This document shows positions 25,612-32,268 of a DNA stretch of 64,000 bases, piece after piece. Source of the DNA: Rhodococcus sovatensis (GTDB taxonomy: Bacteria; Actinomycetota; Actinomycetes; Mycobacteriales; Mycobacteriaceae); NCBI RefSeq assembly GCF_037327425.1, contig NZ_CP147846.1, positions 4,898,001-4,962,000 of the forward strand, in the 5' to 3' direction. Within the stretch, counting starts at the first letter, position 1. Each line of letters begins with the position of its first letter. Under the pieces are notes generated by a model. The model did no database searches. It had not been told where the DNA came from and saw only the letters and a program-made list of their open reading frames with translations. The translations under genes and the position numbers were made by a program.

Positions 25612-26840
25612 GTCTGGCATCGATTGTTGCTCCGTTTCGAACTGTCGAGAGCAGGCAGGAACTCAAACTGCTGTTCCTGGCCCAGCCAGTAGTCCCCGTT
25701 GTGCTCCTCGGAGTCCGACTGTTCGGCCCGATTCGGAACCTCCCCGGACTCGGGTGGGTCGTCACCGATCCGCTGTTGGCCAGACAGATCTTCAACGACG
25801 CCAAGCATTTCTCGATTGTCGATCACGGTGGCGCCGGGTTCTGGTGGAAGCAGGTTCTCGGCGAATGGGTCCTCGACCTGTTCGACGGCGTCGGGCATCA
25901 TCGGATCCGCACCGCGGTACGAGATCTGTTCACAGCGGAGTTCACCAACCTGCTGGTCGAGCGGGCAGGCGGATCGAGTTTCGCGGCGTTGAGCGAGGAT
26001 CTTGCCGCCGGCAGGCAGGTCGACATCGTCGCGTGGTCGAGGGCGACGATCGGCAGGGTGCTGGCCGACCTCGTCGGCATGACGGCCAGCGACGTCGCCG
26101 ACACGTTTCCCGACGCCGACCCGTCCGACATTTCCGGCCTCTATCGTCTCCTGAGTGCGGAGGGCGAGAACCTTGCCAACTACGCAATGGGTATCGGTGC
26201 ACCGGATCTGACGGACGAGGACATGCAGTCCTCCAAACAGGTCGTGGAACGAATCACGTCCATGGTTCCCCGTGCATACGCAACAGCCGGTGACGACACC
26301 GTCCTCGGACGGCTGCGCCGAAGCGGAGTGAGCGAGCAACATGCAATCGGATTGACAGCGCTGATGGTGGTCGCGGGTACCCAGACGACCATCGCAACTG
26401 TCGGGCGAATGGTTGCGCTGCTGCATGATTCCGGCGAACAGCACACGCTGCTGGCGAATCCGGACAACGTCGAGAACACGGTTCGGGAAGCTCTTCGGGT
26501 CACCAGTGCCGCGGCGGCCGTCGGACGCGGTGTCTCGCACGACGTCCGGATCGGGGGCAAAGACCTGAAAAGGGGTGACGAGGTGAAGGTTTTCCTGTGG
26601 TCGATCAACAACGCGATCGGCCCATTTCAGGCCGATCGCGCGTATGTGCCGGAGCTGCGGCAACTGTGGTTCAGTGGCGGACGGCACCTCTGTATCGGTT
26701 CGACGTTGGTCAACATCGAGCTCGCCCGTGTCCTCGGTGCGTTGACCGCCAGTGGGAGGCCGTGGCGGATCGTGGAACGAAAAGCACGTTCCCGCTTGCT
26801 TGTTCCGGGTTACGAAAAGTTGGTCATCGAGCTGGTCTGA
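25608..26840 (+). CDS. Cytochrome P450
   Basis: 410 residues. The heme-binding motif FSGGRHLCIG carries Cys362, the I-helix has VVAGTQTT, and EALR supplies the ExxR pair. It is soluble, like other bacterial P450s, and needs ferredoxin partners encoded elsewhere; none is in the window. As the last gene of the operon, with ATGA overlap with the ligase, it likely hydroxylates or desaturates the lipid product. Its last 17 bases overlap the end of the Asp23-associated gene on the other strand. Confidence 0.9.
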   Translation: MSLASIVAPFRTVESRQELKLLFLAQPVVPVVLLGVRLFGPIRNLPGLGWVVTDPLLARQIFNDAKHFSIVDHGGAGFWWKQVLGEWVLDLFDGVGHHRIRTAVRDLFTAEFTNLLVERAGGSSFAALSEDLAAGRQVDIVAWSRATIGRVLADLVGMTASDVADTFPDADPSDISGLYRLLSAEGENLANYAMGIGAPDLTDEDMQSSKQVVERITSMVPRAYATAGDDTVLGRLRRSGVSEQHAIGLTALMVVAGTQTTIATVGRMVALLHDSGEQHTLLANPDNVENTVREALRVTSAAAAVGRGVSHDVRIGGKDLKRGDEVKVFLWSINNAIGPFQADRAYVPELRQLWFSGGRHLCIGSTLVNIELARVLGALTASGRPWRIVERKARSRLLVPGYEKLVIELV

Positions 26841-27699
26841 GATCGATCAGAACCTGTACGTCGACGGCGAGGCCGGTGAGGGCCGAGGCGCATGTGGCAC
26901 GCAAGTGTGCTGCAGACTCCACGAGTTCCTCGTGTGCGACTCCGCTGGAGTCGGTGACGCCGGAGATTCTGAGCACGCGCTTGTTCTTGACATCGAGCAC
27001 CCGGCCGCTCGCCGACGCGATTCCAGGAGTCGACTCGAACTCGGCTGCCGCGTTCTGCGCGGCCGACACCAGGTCGACACTGGCGTGTTCGTCGTTCTCA
27101 CTGACCAACCTGGCCGGCTGCCTTCTCGGCCGGTGGGCGTAGAGCCACCGAAGACCGATGGCAAGCGTCAGTACGGCGGCAGCAGTCAGAGCCCATGGCC
27201 ACCACGCCATGTCCGCCCAGCTGCCCGGTGACCAAGTCTCGAACGTTCTGCGGGCCTCGTGCACCTGATCCGGAAGCTGTCCGCGCTGCCACGCGGCAGC
27301 AGCTGCACCGACGGCGATGAGCACCGCGCCGACGACGAAGGTGGCGAATCGATCGAAGACAGCCACACCGGAACCGATGGACGAGACACGCGTGCGACCC
27401 GGGCGACGGCCGAGCCAGACTCCCTCGGAGACGGAAAGGCGATGCGTCTTCTGTCGTGGCAGAAGGGCGAGCACGACAAGTATCAACCCCAGAACTGCGA
27501 TGGCAATCCCGATCGGCAGCAGTGCCGACGACACGGTCGAATCGACGAGCGTGTCGGTGACTGAGCTGATCCATGCGGTACCAGAGATCGCGCCGAACTC
27601 GATGAGGGCGTCTCGTCCGAGGATTACGCCCAGAACACACAGCGCGAGTGCGAGAAGCACCGCGATCGGTGTTGCCCTCGGCGCTGCTTTCGGGGTCAC
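26824..27699 (-). CDS. DUF6286 (AmaP-like) membrane protein of the Asp23 cluster
   Basis: 291 residues. Hydrophobic segments lie near 10-27 (TPIAVLLALALCVLGVILG), 50-70, 110-130 and 155-180; a C-terminal Gls24-like domain follows, LVSAAQNAAAEFESTPGIAS. It corresponds to AmaP/DUF6286, the membrane anchor that recruits Asp23-family proteins. The GTG at 27697-27699 shares GTGA with the stop of the preceding Asp23 gene. A longer frame to 27852 has no support. Confidence 0.8.
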   Translation of the reverse strand: MTPKAAPRATPIAVLLALALCVLGVILGRDALIEFGAISGTAWISSVTDTLVDSTVSSALLPIGIAIAVLGLILVVLALLPRQKTHRLSVSEGVWLGRRPGRTRVSSIGSGVAVFDRFATFVVGAVLIAVGAAAAAWQRGQLPDQVHEARRTFETWSPGSWADMAWWPWALTAAAVLTLAIGLRWLYAHRPRRQPARLVSENDEHASVDLVSAAQNAAAEFESTPGIASASGRVLDVKNKRVLRISGVTDSSGVAHEELVESAAHLRATCASALTGLAVDVQVLIDLRPAR

Positions 27700-28058
27700 T
27701 CGACTCTCCTGGTGGTTGTGGAGTTGCGTTCGGGCGCAACGTAATGAATGCGGACAGCGATCGTGTCGACGTCGAGGCCGCTGTCTCGAACGAGATCCTC
27801 GGACACCGCGGCGCGAATACGGGATGCGACGTCGGCGATCGGCGTCGCCCATCTAGTTGCGGCCTCGACCGTCGCTGTGACCCGTCTGCCGCGCACGGAT
27901 GCCTCGACATGTGGAAGCGTGCGCGCCGTCAACCCACCCGTGACGCGTTCGACGCCCGAGACACGGCCGGCTGCGATCTCGGCGATGCGCGTGACGACGC
28001 GGTCCCGTACTTCGAGGGTGCCCCGGGGAGTGTCGGCGCCTGGTGCGCTATCGGTCAT
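27696..28058 (-). CDS. Asp23/Gls24 family envelope stress protein
   Basis: 120 residues: GTLEVRDRVVTRIAEIAAGR, then SGVERVTGG, then ASVRGRRVTATVEAATRWATPI and DTIAVRIHYVAP, the alternating strand-helix pattern of Asp23/Gls24. These are membrane-associated, alkaline-stress-induced proteins. It overlaps the DUF2273 gene by 11 bases and the DUF6286 gene by 4. A function beyond envelope stress tolerance is not known. Confidence 0.85.
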   Translation of the reverse strand: MTDSAPGADTPRGTLEVRDRVVTRIAEIAAGRVSGVERVTGGLTARTLPHVEASVRGRRVTATVEAATRWATPIADVASRIRAAVSEDLVRDSGLDVDTIAVRIHYVAPERNSTTTRRVE

Positions 28059-28230
28059 GCCTGCGTCCGCGAGAGAATGCCGAGACGTCGAGTTCGCCGT
28101 CGATGTACCGGCCGACCGCGAAGCCGGCGGCGGCGAGAACGACTGCGAACAGGAATCCGGTGAAACCGCCTGTCGCAGCTGCGATCGCCAACAGAAGTCC
28201 TACGAACAGTCCGATGGTCGAAGTCGTCAT
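28048..28230 (-). CDS. DUF2273 small integral membrane protein
   Basis: 60 residues: MTTSTIGLFVGLLLAIAAAT, then two membrane segments and a polar end (GRYIDGELDVSAFSRG). This matches DUF2273, a regular member of Asp23/Gls24 operons. The ATG at 28230 follows AGGAG by about 11 bases. The upstream in-frame extension to 28461 overlaps the J-like gene and is rejected. Confidence 0.8.
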   Translation of the reverse strand: MTTSTIGLFVGLLLAIAAATGGFTGFLFAVVLAAAGFAVGRYIDGELDVSAFSRGRRHDR

Positions 28231-28249
28231 GATCTTGTGTTGCTCCTGG

Positions 28250-28522
28250 CTAGATGTCGAAGTAGCGCTTGGATCGCACCCGGTCGAGGGCGCGTACGAC
28301 TGCTGTGATGGCTGATCGCTTTCGGCGTTTCCACACGCTGCGTCGAACGGTGATGGGTTCGAATGTGGCGGGCACAGTTCCGAATGTGGCGGGCGCCGTG
28401 CCGAATCTGCGTTCCACGGCCGCGAGTTCGCCCGCGTAGACGTCTGGATCTCCCCCGACATCCGGGTGATGTGCGCGGGCCACGGCTCGACGAGCGGCCG
28501 TGTGTTCGGCAGATCGGGTCAT
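28250..28522 (-). CDS. J-domain-like small protein in the Asp23 cluster
   Basis: 90 residues. The segment RRAVARAHHPDVGGDPDVYAG contains the His-Pro-Asp tripeptide (19-21) in the context of J-domain helix II, loop and helix III (GELAAVERRFG). The usual helix I is nearly absent, so it is a shortened J domain, or a look-alike. The C-terminus (VWKRRKRSAITAVVRALDRVRSK) is strongly basic and could bind membrane or nucleic acid. Its ATGA overlaps the stop of the gene before it, and 19 bases separate it from the DUF2273 start. If real, it would recruit DnaK to the envelope cluster. Confidence 0.65.
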   Translation of the reverse strand: MTRSAEHTAARRAVARAHHPDVGGDPDVYAGELAAVERRFGTAPATFGTVPATFEPITVRRSVWKRRKRSAITAVVRALDRVRSKRYFDI

Positions 28523-28797
28523 ACTCGAACTACGTCCTCCACAGTGACGTGAACGGGCCCGTTCGACAGCGCACTGACGGCGGTGCGGATCGCATCGGCC
28601 GTCTCGCGGATGGAATTTCCGGCTGCGACAGTCACGTGGACCTCGACGCCGTCGTCGCTGATCCGGATGCCGGACACCCGCCTGCCCGGCAGATATGTCG
28701 CCGCTTCACCGAACATCCCGCCGTGCAGGCCGGCGACACCTGATGTCGCCAGCACTGCATCGGCGATCACTTCGGAGATGTCGGGTTGCTCGGTCAC
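28519..28797 (-). CDS. Asp23-like small protein
   Basis: 92 residues, ISEVIADAVLATSGVAGLHG, then YLPGRRVSGIRISDDGVEVH, then TVAAGNSIRETADAIRTAV. It has the strand-helix pattern of Asp23/Gls24 but is shorter than the full family. The GTG at 28795-28797 overlaps the stop of the upstream asp23 gene (GTGA) and its own stop overlaps the J-like gene. Confidence 0.72.
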   Translation of the reverse strand: MTEQPDISEVIADAVLATSGVAGLHGGMFGEAATYLPGRRVSGIRISDDGVEVHVTVAAGNSIRETADAIRTAVSALSNGPVHVTVEDVVRV

Positions 28798-29267
28798 TGA
28801 ACCCGAGTTCCCGTGACTTCCTGGCCCTCGTCGTCACCTTCGTCGAGGTACACGTCGTGGACGACGATATTGACCTCGGTGACCTCGAGGCCGGTCATCC
28901 GCTCGACGGCGGTGATGACGTTGCGACGGATGCCCGATGCGAGATCGGCGATGGACACGCCGTACTCGGCGACGATGTCGATGTCGACGGCTGCTTGGCG
29001 CTCCCCGACCTCGACCGACACGCCCTGTGACTGGTTGACGCGCGCACCCGGAATCCGTTCGCGCAGAGCGCCGATCGCGCGGGAGGTGCCGCCGCCGACG
29101 TCGTGGACACCCTCGACCTCGCGGGTTGCGATTCCGGCGATCTTCGATACGACCGTGTCGGCGATCGTGGTCCGCCCGGTCGTGCTCACCAGTGCGGAAT
29201 CGGTCTTGGGAGTGACTGCGGCCTGCGAAGATGCGGTGTCCGACTTGTCCAGCGTCTGGCTGCTCAT
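28794..29267 (-). CDS. Asp23/Gls24 family protein, first gene of cluster
   Basis: 157 residues: a Ser/Thr/Ala-rich tail of about 35 residues, then GRTTIADTVVSKIAGIATRE, VEGVHDVGGG, then QGVSVEVGERQAAVDIDIVA, EYGVSIADLASGIRRNV and the end NIVVHDVYLDEGDD. A canonical Asp23/Gls24 protein. The ATG at 29267 is preceded by AAGGAGAG. It heads an operon of six genes; the region upstream is shared with the divergent ECF sigma gene. Confidence 0.87.
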   Translation of the reverse strand: MSSQTLDKSDTASSQAAVTPKTDSALVSTTGRTTIADTVVSKIAGIATREVEGVHDVGGGTSRAIGALRERIPGARVNQSQGVSVEVGERQAAVDIDIVAEYGVSIADLASGIRRNVITAVERMTGLEVTEVNIVVHDVYLDEGDDEGQEVTGTRVQ

Positions 29268-29361
29268 GTGTTCTCTCTCCTTCGAGTGCGATTGTGTCGG
29301 AAGTAGGTCGTACCCAGAATCCGAAAGCGCATGCCTGAATCGAGTGATCTGAGACACAGCC

Positions 29362-29380
29362 CGTTGTGCCTGGTACAACG
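29362..29380. promoter_or_regulatory. 19-bp near-perfect palindrome before the ECF sigma gene
   Basis: The half-site CGTTGTGCC, a central T and GGTACAACG form a 9-1-9 inverted repeat with one mismatch pair. It ends 5 bases before the GTG start of the sigma gene and takes the place of a Shine-Dalgarno sequence. It is a candidate operator for the sigma gene or the divergent Asp23 cluster. Confidence 0.5.
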
Positions 29381-29385
29381 GTGTC

Positions 29386-29940
29386 GTGAACGACGAGGCG
29401 TTGCGGACGGACCACATCCTGGTCAGCAATGCCGCGCTCGGAGACACCGATGCGTTCGAGCAGATCGTTGCTCGGTACGGCCCTGAGATGTTCCGCTACG
29501 CCAGCAACATGCTGTCCGACCACGGTGCGGCCGAGGAAGTGGTGCAGGACGCCTTCGTCGCAGCGTGGAAGGGACTGGACACCTTTCGGGGCGATTCGAA
29601 GCTGCGGACCTGGTTGTTCTCGCTCGTGTCCCACAAGGTGGTGGACCATCGGCGCAAGCGAGCGGTGGCGCCCGCCGAAGATTGGATCTTCGAGCGAAGC
29701 AGCACAGACGCCACCGCGGACCCGGAGAAGCGGGCGGCGGCCGAGAACTTCATGGAAGATCTCGGCCGTGCCCTGTCCGAGTTGCCGTACCGCCAGCGGG
29801 CGTGCTGGTTGCTGCGTGAGGTCGAGGGGATGACACATCCGGAAATCGGGCAGATCATGACACTGTCGGCTGGTGCAGTTCGCGGGCAGCTGCAGCGAGC
29901 ACGAACAACTCTGAGCGAAAGGTTGGCGGCATGGCAGTGA
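29386..29940 (+). CDS. ECF-family RNA polymerase sigma factor
   Basis: 184 residues. Region 2 is DAFEQIVARYGPEMFRYASN, then AEEVVQDAFVAAWKGLDTFRG and LRTWLFSLVSHKVVDHRRKR; region 4 is LPYRQRACWLLREVEGMTHPEIGQIM, then SAGAVRGQLQRAR. No anti-sigma zinc-finger gene follows; instead there is a small Asp23-like protein 7 bases downstream. It faces the Asp23 cluster across 118 bases, so it may drive it. The GTG start has no Shine-Dalgarno, so translation may be leaderless. Confidence 0.87.
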   Translation: MNDEALRTDHILVSNAALGDTDAFEQIVARYGPEMFRYASNMLSDHGAAEEVVQDAFVAAWKGLDTFRGDSKLRTWLFSLVSHKVVDHRRKRAVAPAEDWIFERSSTDATADPEKRAAAENFMEDLGRALSELPYRQRACWLLREVEGMTHPEIGQIMTLSAGAVRGQLQRARTTLSERLAAWQ

Positions 29941-29947
29941 TGCGACG

Positions 29948-30397
29948 ATGACGCCGGACCCCGACTCGATTCTGAACCGAGCCGCCCGCGAGCTGCGGGA
30001 CGCGCCCGAGGAACCGCGCTGGGTGGACATCAGCAGCTCGATCATCTCCAAGGTTCGCGCCACGACGCGACGCACGTGGCCGGTCGACGCGTCGTATCCC
30101 ACCTCTCCCGTGGGGCGCGAGTCCGACACGCTGCATGTCAGCGACCAGGTCGTTCGCAGAGCAATACTCAGGGCGCTCGCCGGGGTCCACGGATCTCAGC
30201 CGACCGACATATCGCTCTATCTCGACGACAAGACATGCACCGGAATTTCCATCGCAGTCGTCGGTGCCTACGGCAGCGATCTGCAAGCTGTCGGAAACGA
30301 TCTGGCGCGCATCGCCATCGGCGTGGTGGCCGATACTCTCGGGGTCGCGCTGGTCCGCTCGGACGTCGACGTTCGCGTCGACGACATCGAAGTGTGA
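29948..30397 (+). CDS. Asp23-like protein encoded with the ECF sigma factor
   Basis: 149 residues. The N-terminus ILNRAARELRDAPEEPRWVD is followed by a basic stretch, then LHVSDQVVRRAILRALAGVH, then GISIAVVGAYGSDLQAVGNDL and DVRVDDIEV, an Asp23/Gls24-type pattern. It sits where an anti-sigma factor would normally be encoded, but has no membrane segment or zinc-binding HxxxCxxC motif. Whether it controls the sigma factor is open. Confidence 0.65.
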   Translation: MTPDPDSILNRAARELRDAPEEPRWVDISSSIISKVRATTRRTWPVDASYPTSPVGRESDTLHVSDQVVRRAILRALAGVHGSQPTDISLYLDDKTCTGISIAVVGAYGSDLQAVGNDLARIAIGVVADTLGVALVRSDVDVRVDDIEV

Positions 30398-30514
30398 CAC
30401 GACCGTCTGTGACATGACCCCGAGTGTAAGGATTTCATCAAGAACCGCTGCTGACGGCGTAAGCGCTACGTAAGGAACCCGTCCGGGGCGGGGACGAGAG
30501 CCGATGCTTGTCCG
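30398..30514. promoter_or_regulatory. kdp promoter region with repeated GTAAG motifs
   Basis: 117 bases before kdpF. CGTAAG occurs at 30458-30463 and CGTAAGG at 30469-30475, 11 bases apart (one helical turn), with a third similar element TGTAAGG at 30425-30431. OmpR-type regulators such as KdpE bind tandem repeats at this spacing, so these are candidate KdpE sites. No riboswitch fits in this length. Confidence 0.4.
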
Positions 30515-30598
30515 ATGACTGAAATCGTGCTCGTAGGTCTGGCCGCACTGGCCGTGATCTACCTTCTCGTGGCGCTGCTCGATCCCGAGAAATTCTGA
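30515..30598 (+). CDS. kdpF: KdpF, small subunit of the Kdp potassium ATPase
   Basis: 27 residues, MTEIVLVGLAALAVIYLLVA then LLDPEKF. A single membrane helix ending in the LxxPExF motif of KdpF, which stabilises the KdpABC complex. Its TGA overlaps the ATG of kdpA (30596-30600). Position and sequence leave little doubt. Confidence 0.9.
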   Translation: MTEIVLVGLAALAVIYLLVALLDPEKF

Positions 30599-32268
30599 TG
30601 GGCGGCCTCGAAATCCCCATCGTGATCGCAGTGCTCGCCGCTGCGTATGTGCCGCTGGGTGACTACATGGCCAGGGTGTACGACGCCCCACATCATGACC
30701 GCGTCGAGTCGGTGCTCTATCGACTGTGCCGCATCGATCCGAAGGCCGAGCAGACCTGGGTGGGCTACGCCACGAGCCTGCTGGGATTCTCCGCCGCGAG
30801 CCTGATCGTGCTCTACGTCCTGCAACGCATCCAAGGGGTGCTGCCGCTGAACGGTGGACTAGCGGGGGTGAGTCCGCTCGTGGCGTTCAACACCGCCGCG
30901 TCGTTCGTCACCAACACCAACTGGCAGTCCTACGTTCCAGAGACGACCATGTCGAACCTGACGCAACCGCTCGGACTTGCCGTGCAGAACTTCCTGTCGG
31001 CTGCGGTCGGAATGGCCGTCGCCGTTGCACTCGTTCGAGGGTTCGTACGGGTCCGCTCGCGCGGTGAGATCGGCAACTTCTGGGTCGACCTGACGCGGGG
31101 CACGTTGCGAATTCTGCTGCCGCTGTCCGTGCTGGTCGCTCTGATCATGTTGACTCAAGGGGTGGTTCAGTCGTTCTTGACCGGATTCGTCTCCACCGGA
31201 GTCGACGGAACTACCGTCAAGAATGCACTGGCTCCCGTCGCGTCGCAGGAGTCGATCAAGGTTATCGGCACCAACGGTGGCGGCATCCTGGGCGCCAACT
31301 CCGCGCATCCGTTCGAGAACCCCACTCCGCTGACCAACGTCGTGCAGATCATTTCGCTGCTGCTGATTCCCGTCGCACTCACCAGGACGTTCGGGACGAT
31401 GGTCGGCAACCGGAAGCAGGGGCTGACGCTACTGGCTGTCATGGCGGTGCTGTGGGGCGGGATTCTCGCCGTCACGCTCGCCGCCGAGTCGGGTGCGCGT
31501 GGTGTCGCGGCGCAGGCTGCAGGCGCCATGATGGAGGGCAAGGAAGTTCGGTTCGGGATTCCCGGTTCCGCGTTGTTCGCGGTGTCGACGACCGGAACAT
31601 CTACCGGTGCAGTCAATTCCGCTCACGACAGTATGTCCTCGCTCGGTGGCGGCGCGGTGCTGCTGAACATGCTGCTCGGCGAGATCGCACCGGGTGGAGT
31701 GGGAAGTGGGTTGTACGGCTTGTTGGTGCTGGCGATCATTGCGGTCTTCGTCGGCGGCCTGCTCGTCGGGCGAACCCCGGAGTTCCTGGGCAAGAAGCTC
31801 GGTCGTCGTGAGATCACGATGGCCGCACTGTCCGTGCTGGTCATGCCGGCGCTGGTACTCCTCGGCACGTCGATCACCGTCATTCTCGACTCAACGCAAG
31901 GTTTTCAAGGCAATTCCGGTGATCCTGGCTCTGCAGGGGCGATCCACGGTTTCACCGAGGTGCTCTACGCGTATGCGTCCGCGTCCAACAACAACGGCAG
32001 TGCGTTCGGCGGTCTGACGGTGACGAGTGGCTGGTTCCAGATATCACTGGGACTGGCAATGCTCCTCGGTCGCTTTCTTCCGATCGTGTTCGTGCTCGCG
32101 CTCGCAGGTTCGCTGGTCAAGTCCAAGCGCACCTCGGCCGACGTCGGAACCCTCCCCACCACTGGGCCCTTGTTCGGCGGATTATTGCTGGGCACAGTTG
32201 TTCTCGTCTCGGCCTTGACCTTCTTCCCGGCGCTCGCGCTCGGCCCTATCGCGGAGGCTCTTCGATGA
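30598..32268 (+). CDS. kdpA: KdpA, potassium-translocating subunit
   Basis: 556 residues, polytopic, homologous to K+ channels. Selectivity-filter-like segments are visible: FNTAASFVTNTNWQSYVPET, GTNGGGILGANSAHPFENPT and TTGTSTGAVNSAHDSMSS. It binds and passes K+ and is energised by KdpB. It overlaps kdpF by 1 base and kdpB by 4. Confidence 0.97.
   Translation: MGGLEIPIVIAVLAAAYVPLGDYMARVYDAPHHDRVESVLYRLCRIDPKAEQTWVGYATSLLGFSAASLIVLYVLQRIQGVLPLNGGLAGVSPLVAFNTAASFVTNTNWQSYVPETTMSNLTQPLGLAVQNFLSAAVGMAVAVALVRGFVRVRSRGEIGNFWVDLTRGTLRILLPLSVLVALIMLTQGVVQSFLTGFVSTGVDGTTVKNALAPVASQESIKVIGTNGGGILGANSAHPFENPTPLTNVVQIISLLLIPVALTRTFGTMVGNRKQGLTLLAVMAVLWGGILAVTLAAESGARGVAAQAAGAMMEGKEVRFGIPGSALFAVSTTGTSTGAVNSAHDSMSSLGGGAVLLNMLLGEIAPGGVGSGLYGLLVLAIIAVFVGGLLVGRTPEFLGKKLGRREITMAALSVLVMPALVLLGTSITVILDSTQGFQGNSGDPGSAGAIHGFTEVLYAYASASNNNGSAFGGLTVTSGWFQISLGLAMLLGRFLPIVFVLALAGSLVKSKRTSADVGTLPTTGPLFGGLLLGTVVLVSALTFFPALALGPIAEALR

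Noticed and set aside
30398..30514. Cyclic-di-AMP (ydaO) riboswitch before kdp
   Set aside because: The gap is only 117 bases, too short for that aptamer, and its motifs are absent.
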